A DNA stretch of 64,000 bases from Avipropionibacterium sp050157065 (GCA_050157065.1 CP189573.1); one strand, 5' to 3'; counted from the first letter of the stretch, positions 25,733 through 34,662 are shown. Numbers and translations: made by a program. The notes: generated by a model not told the origin, from the letters alone.

Positions 25733-26278
25733 TCAGCCGTCGAGCCCCGGGCTGGGCCGCTTCGGCAGGCAGATCGTGGCGGCCTTGTGTTCGATGGTGG
25801 TGGGTGCCTTCGCGTTGAAACCGGGGAACTCCTCGCCGACCAGCACGTCGATCGAGTGGTCGATCTTCGTCGGGTCCTCCCGGATCACGGCTTCGGGGAA
25901 GAACGCCGCGACCAGCTTGGTCTCGGGGAAGTCCTTGCCCTGCACCACGATGACCGTGCCGACGATCTCCTCGTCGGTGTTGTCGACCCGGGAGACGTTG
26001 AAGCCGACCTCGCGGGCGTCCTGGGCGACGTCCCCGGCGAGCCCGCGTTGCTTGCCACCGTTGAAGATGCGGATGGTCACCTGGCCGACCTCGAGCTTGT
26101 TGTCCGCCACGGGCTGGGTGACGCAGGGGTCCGGCGGCCGCGGCGGGATCGGTTCGGTCACCTTGTCGTACCCCCACCACGCCGCAGTGCCGAGGATGCC
26201 GAGCAGCACCAGCAGGGTCAGTGGGGTCCGCACGGCACGCCAGATCGCCAAGGCGGTCCCGGCCGCGCTGTCACTCAT
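25733..26278 (-). CDS. Membrane-anchored LytR C-terminal-domain protein
   Basis: The 181-aa protein has one transmembrane helix at residues about 19-37 (TPLTLLVLLGILGTAAWWGY) and an extracellular LytR_C domain: VTIRIFNGGKQRGLAGDVAQ, REVGFNVSRVDNTDEEIVGT and IDVLVGEEFPGF. This domain accompanies LytR-CpsA-Psr cell-wall ligases but here stands without the catalytic LCP domain. Such short proteins are common beside the VapB-annotated gene that precedes it in Actinobacteria. A role in envelope assembly is inferred only. Confidence 0.87.
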   Translation of the reverse strand: MSDSAAGTALAIWRAVRTPLTLLVLLGILGTAAWWGYDKVTEPIPPRPPDPCVTQPVADNKLEVGQVTIRIFNGGKQRGLAGDVAQDAREVGFNVSRVDNTDEEIVGTVIVVQGKDFPETKLVAAFFPEAVIREDPTKIDHSIDVLVGEEFPGFNAKAPTTIEHKAATICLPKRPSPGLDG

Positions 26279-26345
26279 GGCGCCTCTCGTGGGGTGGTCA
26301 CGGGTCGGCGACCCGCCAACCGCGGGGTTGAGCCTACCCGCCGGT

Positions 26346-26639
26346 TCACTTCAGTTCGAGCACCCGCGCGTGCATGGTCTGGCGCTGCTGCAGGGCGGCG
26401 CGCAGGGCGCGATGCAGCCCGTCCTCGAGGTACAGGTCGCCGCGCCACGCCACGACGTGGGCGAACAGGTCGCCGTAGAAGGTCGAGTCCTCCTCCAGCA
26501 GTGCCTCGAGATCGAGGGTGCGCTTGGTCGTGACCAGTTGGTCCAGCCTGACCTGGTGGGGCGCGATGGCAGCCCACTGTTTCTGGACATACCCATGGTC
26601 GGGGTACGGCCGCACGTCGCCCACACGCTTGAAGATCAC
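26346..26639 (-). CDS. Conserved actinobacterial protein, VapB-annotated type (97 aa)
   Basis: The GTG start gives VIFKRVGDVRPYPDHGYVQK, followed by HQVRLDQLVTTKRTLDLEAL, EDSTFYGDLFAHVVAWRGDL and YLEDGLHRALRAALQQRQT. I recognise this as the highly conserved small protein that databases often label a type II antitoxin of VapB type, although no toxin partner is present here. The EDGLHRALRAAL segment resembles the ParB/sulfiredoxin fold (GxHR-like). It is followed by the LytR_C gene 67 bp downstream on the same strand. True function is unknown. Confidence 0.78.
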   Translation of the reverse strand: MIFKRVGDVRPYPDHGYVQKQWAAIAPHQVRLDQLVTTKRTLDLEALLEEDSTFYGDLFAHVVAWRGDLYLEDGLHRALRAALQQRQTMHARVLELK

Positions 26640-26692
26640 GCCGACACTGTAGCCACCCGATGGCCTCGACCGGGCCAAGGGCGCCTAACAAT

Positions 26693-26732
26693 TTGGTCCC
26701 AAGGGCTCGGGACGCTTGGTCCCAAGGGCTCG
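26693..26732. repeat. 17-bp direct repeat TTGGTCCCAAGGGCTCG, two copies
   Basis: Identical copies at 26693-26709 and 26716-26732 (period 23 bp) lie in the 243-bp divergent gap between the VapB-type gene and the HerA-like gene. They could be paired operator sites; I see no other gene content in the gap. Confidence 0.7.
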
Positions 26733-26882
26733 AAGCGCCCCGAGCCGGGCCTTCGGTACGGCCCTCCGTACGACTCCTCGGAGCACCGTCGGGCCCGGGC
26801 TCCAAGGCTCAACGGCGTACCGGTCGTCGTCGGTGTCCGGGTTGTTGTCACGGTCGGACCGCCGGTGTGCAAATGTGATCCC

Positions 26883-28523
26883 ATGAGCTCGCAGCCGGAA
26901 CAGCCCGACACGCCCGCGCCCGCCGACAGTGCGCCCCCCACAGACACCGCGCCGCCCCTGGACGAGCAGGCGTCGGCGATTCGCGCCGGCTACACCTTCG
27001 AGGGGGAGTCGATCGAGATCGGCGTCCTCGTCGCCGACGACGCGCCGCTGCCGGAGGTGAAGGTCCGGCTGCCATTGTCGATGATGAACCGGCACGGGCT
27101 GATCGCCGGCGCCACCGGCACCGGCAAGACCAAGACCCTGCAACTGCTGACCGAGCAGCTGTCGGCCGCGGGCGTCCCGGTCGTGGCGGCCGACGTGAAG
27201 GGCGACCTGTCGGGCCTCGCCACCGCGGGGGAGGGCAACGACAAGCTCACCGAACGGACCCGGAAGATCGGGCAGACCTGGCAGCCGACCGCATTCCCGT
27301 CGGAGTTCTACGCGCTCGGCGGCAAGGGCACCGGGATCCCGCTGCGGGCGACCATCTCGTCGTTCGGCCCGGTGCTGTTGTCGAAGGTGCTCGGCCTCAA
27401 CGACACCCAGGAGTCGTCGCTGGGCCTGGTCTTCCACTACGCCGACCAGGCCGGCCTGCCGCTGCTCGACCTCGCCGACCTGCAGGCGTTGATGCAGTAC
27501 CTCACCAGTGACGAGGGCAAGCCGGAGCTGAAGAACATCGGGGGTCTGTCGACCGCCACGGCCGGGGTCATCCTGCGGGAGATCACCGCGTTCTCCGCGC
27601 AGGGGGCCGACCAGTTCTTCGGTGAGCCGGAGTTCGACACCGCCGACCTGCTGCGGGTGCACGACGACGGGCGTGGCGTGATCTCGCTGATCGAGCTGCC
27701 CGACCTGGCGACCCAGCCGGCGCTGTTCTCGACCTTCTTGATGTGGTTGCTGGCCGACCTGTTCCAGGACCTGCCGGAGGTCGGCGACGTCGACAAGCCG
27801 AAGCTGGTGTTCTTCTTCGACGAGGCGCACCTGCTGTTCGCCGACGCCTCGAAGGCGTTCCTGGAGTCGATCACCCAGACCGTCCGGTTGATCCGGTCGA
27901 AGGGTGTCGGGGTGTTCTTCGTGACCCAGACCCCCAAGGACGTCCCCGACGACGTGCTGGCCCAGCTCGGCTCGCGGGTGCAGCACCAGCTGCGGGCGCA
28001 CACCCCGAACGACGCCAAGGCGTTGAAGCAGACGGTGCAGACGTTCCCGACCTCGCCGTACGACCTGGCCGAGGTGCTCACCACCTTGGGCATCGGTGAG
28101 GGCATCGTCACCGTGATGGACCCCGACGGTGTGCCGACCCCGGTCGCCTGGACCCGGATGCGGGCGCCGGAGTCGCTGATGTCGCCGTCGCCGAAGGAGA
28201 AGATGGAGCAGCTGGTGCAGGGCTCGCCGCTGTTCCCGAAGTACGGCGAGGCCGTCGACCGTGAGTCGGCCCGGGAGATGTTGGCCAAGCGGCTGGAGCA
28301 GGGCGCCGAGCAGGCGGCGGCCGAGCCCGACGCAGGCCAGGCCGATGCCGGCCCCGGGACGGGCCGGCGCCGCGAGGAGGACGACGAGCCGCGCCGTCGG
28401 GACAAGGACGAGAAGTCGCTGTTCGAGAAGGTGTCGTCCAACACGATGGTCCGGCAGATCGGCCGGACCGCGGTGCGCGAGATCATGCGCGGCCTGTTCG
28501 GCACGGGCCGCCGGCGCCGCTGA
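26883..28523 (+). CDS. HerA-like ATPase (DUF853 helicase)
   Basis: The 546-aa protein has Walker A GATGTGKT (residues 76-83), Walker B LVFFFDEAHLLF and the family segments VPVVAADVKGDLSGLA, LGLNDTQESSLGLVFHYAD and TQTPKDVPDDVLAQLGSRVQ. It belongs to the DUF853/YjgR group of HerA-FtsK ATPases. A disordered acidic start and a charged Arg-rich tail (GRRREEDDEPRRRDKDEK) flank the motor. The biological role of the group is poorly defined; DNA translocation is inferred from family. The first inverted-end repeat follows its stop. Confidence 0.9.
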   Translation: MSSQPEQPDTPAPADSAPPTDTAPPLDEQASAIRAGYTFEGESIEIGVLVADDAPLPEVKVRLPLSMMNRHGLIAGATGTGKTKTLQLLTEQLSAAGVPVVAADVKGDLSGLATAGEGNDKLTERTRKIGQTWQPTAFPSEFYALGGKGTGIPLRATISSFGPVLLSKVLGLNDTQESSLGLVFHYADQAGLPLLDLADLQALMQYLTSDEGKPELKNIGGLSTATAGVILREITAFSAQGADQFFGEPEFDTADLLRVHDDGRGVISLIELPDLATQPALFSTFLMWLLADLFQDLPEVGDVDKPKLVFFFDEAHLLFADASKAFLESITQTVRLIRSKGVGVFFVTQTPKDVPDDVLAQLGSRVQHQLRAHTPNDAKALKQTVQTFPTSPYDLAEVLTTLGIGEGIVTVMDPDGVPTPVAWTRMRAPESLMSPSPKEKMEQLVQGSPLFPKYGEAVDRESAREMLAKRLEQGAEQAAAEPDAGQADAGPGTGRRREEDDEPRRRDKDEKSLFEKVSSNTMVRQIGRTAVREIMRGLFGTGRRRR

Positions 28524-28562
28524 GCTGTCTCACCGCAGGTCGGGCGGGCCGCTCGCGGGTGG

Positions 28563-28656
28563 AATTCCCCAAACCGACCGGTCGATGTGTGGCGGACGGC
28601 ACGGCCACGCCGGGCCGGGCCCGGTGTGGCCGATCGACCGGTCGGTCTGCGGAAAA
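28563..28656. repeat. Inverted-end intergenic element, copy A
   Basis: TTCCCCAAACCGACCGGTCG begins the left arm at 28565 and its imperfect complement CGACCGGTCGGTCTGCGGAA ends at 28654, 18-20 of 22 positions pairing. The roughly 46-bp interior is unique and very GC-rich. It lies between convergent genes. Copies B (39893-39988) and C (56472-56566) share the ends but not the interior. Confidence 0.85.
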
Positions 28657-28669
28657 CCGCGCTGGTGGC

Positions 28670-29548
28670 TCAGCCGTTGCGGCCGCGCCGCAGCAGGATG
28701 TCGGCGACCAGCGGGCGGTGGTCGGAGGCCTGGGTGTCGAGCACCTCGATGTTGGTCACCTGCGGGCCGTTCTTCAGCAGGATGTAGTCGATCCGGCGGT
28801 CCGGGGTGATCGCGTTGAACGTGTACCCGGGGCCCTCGCCCTCGGCGAGCCACGCGTCGTCCCAGTGCTCCCACAGCGGCTGCATCTCCGGCTGTGCGGG
28901 GCGGGCGTTCAGGTCACCCAGCAGGATCTGCTGGCCGGTGAACTGTGACGCGATCCGGATCATGTCGGCGTTCTGGCCGGTCCGGATGAACGGGTCGCCA
29001 CGGTAGTCGAGGTGCGAGTTGAACACGTCGACGTGGGCGCCGTCGACGTTCACCCGCACCTGCGGGAACCCGAAGGCGTACCGGCCGTCGGCGTAGCGCA
29101 GGATCTCGTGGTCCTGGGTCAGGATGAACGGGTACTTCGACAGCGTGGCGCAGCCGAACTGGCGACGCGGCTCACCCGGGTTGATCGGATCGTTGTCGAG
29201 GATCGGACCGAAGAAGGCGAACATGCCGAGCGCCTCGGCCATCACCTCGACCTCGGAGATCCAGTCCGACCGCGCACTCCAGTGGTGGTCGACCTCCTGC
29301 ATGCCGACGATGTCGGCACCCGACTCCCGGATCACCTCGATCTGCGGCTGCAGGTCGAACACGTGCTGGGCGTTCGCGCCGGCGTGGATGTTGTACGTCA
29401 TCACCCGGACGGGCACGGGGCCGCCGGCCGGGGCGGACTCCTCGGCACGCGCGGGCGTCGGCAGGGCGAGGCTGGCCACACCGGCAGCGGCAGCACCGCC
29501 GGCCAGCGCGATCAGGCCGCGGCGGGACAGGGACACGTCGTGGGACAT
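28670..29548 (-). CDS. Tat-exported endonuclease/exonuclease/phosphatase family protein
   Basis: The 292-aa protein starts with a Tat leader (SLSRRGLIALAGGAAAAGVA, cleavage near ARA-EE) and has the EEP fold motifs VRVMTYNIHAGANAQ, DIVGMQEVDHHW, HVDVFNSHLDYRGDP, ILLGDLNARPAQPEM and ASDHRPLVADI. The metal-binding Glu, catalytic Asn-His and Asp-His pairs are all present. Members are extracellular nucleases, sphingomyelinases or phosphodiesterases. The substrate is undetermined, but the ceramidase-like gene 2 kb away makes a lipid phosphodiesterase one possibility. Confidence 0.88.
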   Translation of the reverse strand: MSHDVSLSRRGLIALAGGAAAAGVASLALPTPARAEESAPAGGPVPVRVMTYNIHAGANAQHVFDLQPQIEVIRESGADIVGMQEVDHHWSARSDWISEVEVMAEALGMFAFFGPILDNDPINPGEPRRQFGCATLSKYPFILTQDHEILRYADGRYAFGFPQVRVNVDGAHVDVFNSHLDYRGDPFIRTGQNADMIRIASQFTGQQILLGDLNARPAQPEMQPLWEHWDDAWLAEGEGPGYTFNAITPDRRIDYILLKNGPQVTNIEVLDTQASDHRPLVADILLRRGRNG

Positions 29549-29742
29549 GGATGAACTCCTCCAATGGGGGTTGGTGGTACCCGGGAACGCTATCCAGCGT
29601 CCGGCGACGGATGGGCGAATCGCTGATGAACTCCGCCCGAAGTCGGAGCGGTCGCCGGGGGCTGTCGGGACACCCGTCGACCTCGCGCGGCCGGGGTGGG
29701 ACGATGAGGACCAGCACAGTGTCGACGTGAAGGAGAGTTGTG

Positions 29743-31194
29743 ATGACCCAGGCAGCCGAGCAGGAGCTCGCCGACGTCGGGGTGACCGGCCTGGCGGTGA
29801 TGGGGGCCAACCTCGCCCGCAACCTCGCCCGCAACGGGTTCCGCGTCGCGGTGCACAACCGCAGCCGCGCCAAGACCGACAAGCTGATCGAGGAACACGG
29901 CGACGACGGCACCTTCGTGGCCACCGAGGAGATGGAGGACTTCGTCCAGTCGCTGGCCACCCCGCGCAAGATCATCATCATGGTCAAGGCCGGCGGCCCC
30001 ACCGACGCGGTGATCGACCAGCTGGTGCCCCTGCTGGACACCGACGACATCGTCGTCGACGCCGGCAACGCGCACTGGGACGACACGCGTCGCCGGGAGA
30101 AGGCCCTGAAGGAGCAGGGGATCCGCTTCGTCGGTACGGGTGTCTCCGGCGGCGAGGAGGGTGCGCTGAACGGCCCGTCGATCATGCCCGGCGGTGACGC
30201 CGACGCGTACTCCCACCTGGCGCCGATGTTGGAGAAGATCTCGGCCCAGGTCGACGGTGAGCCCTGCTGCCGCCACATCGGCCCCGACGCGGCCGGTCAC
30301 TTCGTGAAGATGGTGCACAACGGCATCGAGTACGCCGACATGCAGCTGATCGCGGAGGCGTACGACGTGATCCGCAGCCTGACCGGGATGTCGCCGGCCG
30401 AGCTGGCCGAGGAGTTCAAGCGCTGGAACACCGGTGTGCTCGACTCGTTCCTGATCGAGATCACCGCCGAGGTGTTGGCGAAGGTCGACGAGCGGACCGG
30501 AAAGCCGTTGGTCGACGTCATCCTGGATGCGGCGGCGCAGAAGGGCACCGGCACCTGGACCGTGCAGTCCGCGCTGTCGCTGGGCGTACCGGTCGGAGCG
30601 ATCGCCGAGGCGGTGTTCGCCCGTGCGGTGTCGAGCCAGCCCGAGCAGCGAGCCGCCGTACGGGAGCGGTTCGGTGACGTGACTGCCGAGCAGGCCGACG
30701 ACGCGAAGGCGTTGATCGACGACGTCGAGCAGGCGCTGTACGCGTCCAAGATCGTGGCGTACGCGCAGGGCTTCGACCTGATCCGGACCGCCAGCAACGA
30801 GTTCGAGTGGGGCGTGAACCCGGGCGACCTGGCGACCATCTGGCGTGGTGGCTGCATCATCCGCGCGGCCTTCCTCGATCGCATCAAGGAGGCGTACGAG
30901 GCGAACCCCGACCTGGCGAACCTGTTGGTGGACAACACCTTCGCCGCGGACGTCGAGAAGGCCGAGGCCGCCTGGCGGCGGGTGATCGGTCGTGCGGTCA
31001 ATGCCGGGATCCCGGTGCCGGCATTCAGCGCGTCGTTGGCCTACTTCGACTCGCTGCGGCGGGACCGGCTGCCGGCCGCGGTGGTGCAGGGGCAGCGCGA
31101 CCTCTTCGGAGCCCACACCTACAAGCGGATCGACGTCGAGGGAAGTTTCCACGTCGAGTGGAGTGGTGACGGCTCCGAGTCGCCGGCGGACTAG
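29743..31194 (+). CDS. gnd: 6-phosphogluconate dehydrogenase, decarboxylating
   Basis: The 483-aa enzyme oxidises 6-phosphogluconate to ribulose 5-phosphate in the pentose phosphate pathway. The nucleotide fold start reads VTGLAVMGANLARNLARNGF, with NRSRAKTDKL for NADP binding; FVGTGVSGGEEGALNGPSIM and HFVKMVHNGIEYADMQLIAE are the catalytic motifs, and RDLFGAHTYKRID is the C-terminal substrate tail of the long dimeric form. GAAGGAG lies before ATG 29743; the GTG three bases earlier is also in frame. A strong hairpin follows at 31230-31260. Confidence 0.97.
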   Translation: MTQAAEQELADVGVTGLAVMGANLARNLARNGFRVAVHNRSRAKTDKLIEEHGDDGTFVATEEMEDFVQSLATPRKIIIMVKAGGPTDAVIDQLVPLLDTDDIVVDAGNAHWDDTRRREKALKEQGIRFVGTGVSGGEEGALNGPSIMPGGDADAYSHLAPMLEKISAQVDGEPCCRHIGPDAAGHFVKMVHNGIEYADMQLIAEAYDVIRSLTGMSPAELAEEFKRWNTGVLDSFLIEITAEVLAKVDERTGKPLVDVILDAAAQKGTGTWTVQSALSLGVPVGAIAEAVFARAVSSQPEQRAAVRERFGDVTAEQADDAKALIDDVEQALYASKIVAYAQGFDLIRTASNEFEWGVNPGDLATIWRGGCIIRAAFLDRIKEAYEANPDLANLLVDNTFAADVEKAEAAWRRVIGRAVNAGIPVPAFSASLAYFDSLRRDRLPAAVVQGQRDLFGAHTYKRIDVEGSFHVEWSGDGSESPAD

Positions 31195-31229
31195 TCCGCA
31201 AGAGCCTGGTCGACGGATCGCTGACCGGG

Positions 31230-31260
31230 CGTTCGAGGGCCGGGGTCGGGCCCTCGAACG
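31230..31260. terminator. Bidirectional hairpin terminator after gnd
   Basis: CGTTCGAGGGC (31230-31240) and GCCCTCGAACG (31250-31260) pair perfectly over a 9-nt loop between gnd and the convergent 56-aa gene. No T-tract is present on either side. Confidence 0.7.
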
Positions 31261-31267
31261 TCCGGGG

Positions 31268-31438
31268 TCAGGCGAGCCGCAGGCGCCGGGCCGCCCGGCC
31301 TGCCAGTATGGGCAGGCGCAGGGTACGGCGCGAGGCACGTACGGCTTGGTTCTCCACCCACCGTCGGTGGGCGCGTTCGCTCTTGCTGCGTTCGGAATCC
31401 AGCGAGAGCAGGTGTAGGGGATAGTCGCGGTCGTACAT
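31268..31438 (-). CDS. Small conserved-type basic protein (56 aa)
   Basis: ATG 31438 follows AGGAG by 7 nt and gives MYDRDYPLHLLSLDSERSKS, then RAHRRWVENQAVRASRRTLR ending RRLRLA. The peptide is rich in Arg and has a short N-terminal DYPLHLL region followed by an amphipathic helix. Similar small proteins are scattered in Actinobacteria without known function. A very short open frame with a strong ribosome site lies upstream (31542-31595), possibly its leader. Confidence 0.6.
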   Translation of the reverse strand: MYDRDYPLHLLSLDSERSKSERAHRRWVENQAVRASRRTLRLPILAGRAARRLRLA

Positions 31439-31541
31439 GATCAACTCCTGGGCATGCGGCAAACCCTGGAACAGGATGGCCGATGGTGCGGGTGGGAAGG
31501 GACTTGCCGACGGGTGACGTCGTGGACGCCCGGTCGTCTCC

Positions 31542-31595
31542 TCAGGAGGTGACGACCGGAAGGGCGTCGAACGGGTTCGCAATGGTGATCATCAC
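31542..31595 (-). CDS. Possible 17-aa leader peptide
   Basis: GTG 31595 (or ATG 31592) preceded by AAGGAGG encodes MMITIANPFDALPVVTS and a TGA. It lies about 100 nt before the 56-aa gene on the same strand. The ribosome site is among the best in the window, which is why I list it, but peptides this short occur by chance. Confidence 0.3.
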   Translation of the reverse strand: MMITIANPFDALPVVTS

Positions 31596-31707
31596 GTGGG
31601 ACACCTCCTTCCGGTCTGGGCGATGTTGATCATCGCCGGGTAGAAAGAACTCTACGAAGCACGGTTGACGACGGCAACTGATTTATCACGTCAAGGAGGA
31701 CCTTTAC

Positions 31708-33027
31708 ATGTCCGAGGCAGCACCGATCACCCAGTACGACGTGGGGATGTCCACCGCGGACGTCACCCCGCCGGTCGGCGGACCGCTGGGGGGATTCGCG
31801 GCCAGGGCGCGGCACGGCAGCACCTCGGTCTACCACCCGCTGCGCGCCGTTGCGACCGCGATCGGCGACGGTGAGCGCGACGTCATGATCATCAGCGTCG
31901 AATGGTTGGGGTGCTACCAACTCGCCGACCGGGTCCGTCGCGCGATCACCCAGCTCACCGGGATCCCGGCCTCCGACATCGTGCTGAACGCCAGCCACAC
32001 CCACTGTGGGCCGGCGGTGCACGAGACCGGCCGCAACTCCCACGGCTGGCTCGACGACGAGTACATCGACGAGGCGATCGGGAAGATCGCCCGGGCCGCG
32101 CTCCGGGCGTACCGCCATCGCAACCGCTGCACGATCAGCTACGCCCTCGGCCACAGCGACATCGCCACCAATCGTCGCCTGCCCGACCCGGAAAACCCGC
32201 CGTTGGTGTTCGACGCGATGTTGCCCAACCCGGACGGTCCGGTCGATCATGACGTGCCGGTGCTGGTGTTCCGCTCCGTCGGTGACGACACGCCGCGCGG
32301 GCTGCTGTTCGGCTACGCCTGTCACCCGACGTCCCGGAGTGGACTCGCGATCGGTGGTGACTACGTCAGCTTCGCGATGGATCACGTCGACGAGGCGTTC
32401 CCCAACGCCCAGGTCGCGTTCCTGCAGGGTTGTGGTGGCGACGCGAAGCCACGGCCCGCCGATCCGAACGAGGACGGCTTCGGGTTCCGCACCGTCGAGC
32501 AGGTCAAGGAGATCGGCGACGAGCTTGGTGCTGCGGTCGTCGCTGCGGTGGCCGACGCCCGGCCGGTCACCGGCCCGATCGCGATCCAGTCGGTGGTGGA
32601 GGTGCTGCACACCGAGCCGGCAACTCGCGAGGCGGTGGCAGAGGCGGCCGCCGCACCCGAGCCGTTCAAGCAGACCTGGGCCGAACACTGGCAGGGCCGG
32701 CTGGACGCGGACGCCGAGCTGCTGACCTCGGTGCCGTTTGAGATCCAGACGCTGACCATCGGCACCTCGCTGGCCATGATCACCATGGCCGGCGAGATGA
32801 CTGCGGAGCACGCACTGCGGTTGAAGGTGGATCATGGCGACCGGTATGACGGTGTGATCACCTTGGGCTACACCGGCGCCATGGTCGGCTACGTGTCGGT
32901 GCGCCGGCAGTTCGAGGAGCTAGGGTACGAGGTGCTGCACGCCAACATGTGGCACTTGAGGTCCGGCCGCTACGTCATCGAGACCGAGGACCAGATCCAC
33001 GCCCGGATCGCGGCCCTACTCACCTGA
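31708..33027 (+). CDS. Neutral/alkaline ceramidase-like N-terminal-domain protein
   Basis: The 439-aa protein has the start of the neutral ceramidase fold: MSTADVTPPVGGPLGGFAAR, VMIISVEWLGCYQLADRVRR, IVLNASHTHCGPAVHETGR with the zinc-type His pair, LLFGYACHPTSRSG, VAFLQGCGGDAKPRP, and MITMAGEMTAEHALRL with YTGAMVGYVSV near the end. It lacks a signal peptide and the C-terminal Ig-like domain, so it is a shorter cytoplasmic member of the superfamily. Such proteins act on acyl-amides, but substrates of this subgroup are unknown. AAGGAGG lies 9 nt before ATG 31708. TTGACG...CGTCAA (31665-31694) in the leader is a possible operator. Confidence 0.85.
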   Translation: MSEAAPITQYDVGMSTADVTPPVGGPLGGFAARARHGSTSVYHPLRAVATAIGDGERDVMIISVEWLGCYQLADRVRRAITQLTGIPASDIVLNASHTHCGPAVHETGRNSHGWLDDEYIDEAIGKIARAALRAYRHRNRCTISYALGHSDIATNRRLPDPENPPLVFDAMLPNPDGPVDHDVPVLVFRSVGDDTPRGLLFGYACHPTSRSGLAIGGDYVSFAMDHVDEAFPNAQVAFLQGCGGDAKPRPADPNEDGFGFRTVEQVKEIGDELGAAVVAAVADARPVTGPIAIQSVVEVLHTEPATREAVAEAAAAPEPFKQTWAEHWQGRLDADAELLTSVPFEIQTLTIGTSLAMITMAGEMTAEHALRLKVDHGDRYDGVITLGYTGAMVGYVSVRRQFEELGYEVLHANMWHLRSGRYVIETEDQIHARIAALLT

Positions 33028-33044
33028 CCCTGCCCCTCCACCCC

Positions 33045-33068
33045 ACGCAGCGAGGGGTGTCGCTGCGT
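33045..33068. terminator. Hairpin terminator between convergent genes
   Basis: ACGCAGCGA (33045-33053) pairs perfectly with TCGCTGCGT (33060-33068) across GGGGTG. It lies between the ceramidase-like gene and CYTH-CHAD and can serve both. Confidence 0.7.
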
Positions 33069-33078
33069 CGGGCAGATG

Positions 33079-34662
33079 TCAGTGCATCCAGCGGCGCAGC
33101 TTCGTGGCCTTGGCGTTCGCCCAGACCTCGTCGTACGCGGTCACCAGTTCCTCGGCCCGGGCCTCCTCGATCGCGTGCAGTCGGCCGAGGGTGAACGTGT
33201 CCTGACCCGCCTGGTGCGCCCGGACTGCCAGCTCCCGCAGCACCCGCAGAGTGACGACAGCGTCGTGCTGGTCACCGAGCACCGACTGCACCTCCTTGGC
33301 GGCACTCGAATAGTCGGACGCGGCCTGGCCGTACCGTGATTCGACGGTCTCGGCCGCATAGCGTGCCCGCTTGGCGGCCTTGCGCACCTCGTGCAACAGT
33401 TCGTCGCGTTCCGCCCGATCGGTGGCTTCGGCCGCAGCCGTCACGCGCTTGCGCAATCGCTTGTCCTCATGCTTGACCCGGGCGAGCAGCACCTCGTCGG
33501 CGTCCCCGCCGGGGGCCGGCGCCCAGGGGGTGTGGGCGACGAGCTCGTCGAGCCGGTCCACCAGCTCGTGGTACCGCGGTGACTGCATCGCCGCGACCGA
33601 CCGATCATGCGCCTCGCGGTAGCGGGCGGCCAGGTCGTCGTCGATCCGCTCGAGGACAGGGCCGATGAGCAACTCGGCCGGTTGCTCGGCCACCAGCGCC
33701 CGGAGCCGCATCGCCATCACCTCGGCGTCACGGGCCTCGCCGAGCACGCCGGCGATCCACTGCAGCTCGGTGCGCAGCGGCTCGGTCCGGGTGTGGTCGA
33801 ACAGTGGCCGGAACGTGGCCAGGGCACTGCGGAGCCGCCGCATCGCGACCCGCATGTCATGGACGGCATCCTCGGCATCCCCGCGCACGAAGGGATCCTG
33901 GAACTTCAGCTCGGCCACCTGTTCGCGCAGCCGGGCGTGGACGACGGCCGCCGCGCCCTTGGGAGTGGCGCCCGACCTCCGCCCCTCGGTGACTGGGGTC
34001 GCCCCCCGCCCCTCGAGCTTGTCGAGAGGCGCCGCGAGAGCACCATCCCCCAGAGCCCGGCCAAGCTTGGACAGACTGCGCGCCGGCACGGCACCGGCGT
34101 TGGTGAGCGTCCGGGACGCCTGCTTCAGGTGGCGCCGCTTGCCGTCGACCAGCTCCACCTCCCACTCCCGCCACTCGCTGATCACCTCGGTGGCACGAGC
34201 CTGGCCGGTGGCCGGTACGGACGTGCGGGCGGTCACCCGGTCGTCGGACACCTCGGCGAGCACGACCCCATCGGCATCGCGAAGCCGGTGGACCGTGCGA
34301 TGGGTCTCGAGCACGGCGACCGGCGCCAGCGCCGCGCCCCTGGCGTACAGCTGCACCGCCACCCGCAACGCCGTGGGCACGGTCCGTACCGCGCGCCCCA
34401 GTGGAAGTTGGATCTCGTGGCGGGTGTCGAGCCCGGCCGGCAGCTTCAGGTGCCAGCCCGCGTCTTCGCCGCCGGTGCGGCGTCGCAAGGTGACGTGGTG
34501 TGCGGCGAGGGCCAGGTCTTCGGTGTCGAAGTAGGTGGCGGCCAGCTGGTGGACCACGGGTTCGTCGACGGTGGCCACATCGGCCACCTCGTCGAGCGAG
34601 GGGAGCGGCAGGTCGCCACTCACCTCGAACTTGCGTTCCACCTCACGATGCTCCTTGGCCAT
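33079..34662 (-). CDS. CYTH and CHAD domain-containing protein
   Basis: The 527-aa protein has an N-terminal CYTH domain with the ExExK signature (EVERKFEV), TYFDTEDLALAAHHVTLRRR, WHLKLPAG and TREVISEWREWEVEL-type strands, then a helical CHAD domain with the conserved HDMRVAMRRLRSALATFRPL, RTELQWIAGVLGEARDAEVM and LHEVRKAAKRARYAAE. CYTH domains hydrolyse triphosphates or bind polyphosphate and CHAD binds polyphosphate, so a polyphosphate-linked role is likely. I chose ATG 34662 to match the family start; no clear ribosome site precedes it. It overlaps the upstream PNPOx-like gene by 20 nt. Confidence 0.93.
   Translation of the reverse strand: MAKEHREVERKFEVSGDLPLPSLDEVADVATVDEPVVHQLAATYFDTEDLALAAHHVTLRRRTGGEDAGWHLKLPAGLDTRHEIQLPLGRAVRTVPTALRVAVQLYARGAALAPVAVLETHRTVHRLRDADGVVLAEVSDDRVTARTSVPATGQARATEVISEWREWEVELVDGKRRHLKQASRTLTNAGAVPARSLSKLGRALGDGALAAPLDKLEGRGATPVTEGRRSGATPKGAAAVVHARLREQVAELKFQDPFVRGDAEDAVHDMRVAMRRLRSALATFRPLFDHTRTEPLRTELQWIAGVLGEARDAEVMAMRLRALVAEQPAELLIGPVLERIDDDLAARYREAHDRSVAAMQSPRYHELVDRLDELVAHTPWAPAPGGDADEVLLARVKHEDKRLRKRVTAAAEATDRAERDELLHEVRKAAKRARYAAETVESRYGQAASDYSSAAKEVQSVLGDQHDAVVTLRVLRELAVRAHQAGQDTFTLGRLHAIEEARAEELVTAYDEVWANAKATKLRRWMH

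Noticed and set aside
26346..26639. Functional VapBC toxin-antitoxin locus
   Set aside because: No PIN-domain toxin lies nearby; the label is historical for this conserved small protein.
26693..26732. Riboswitch upstream of the HerA-like gene
   Set aside because: Only a 17-bp direct repeat is present; I find no conserved riboswitch core or closing stems.
33665..34534. Long plus-strand open frames opposite CYTH-CHAD
   Set aside because: They are high-GC shadows; the minus-strand frame carries clear CYTH and CHAD motifs.
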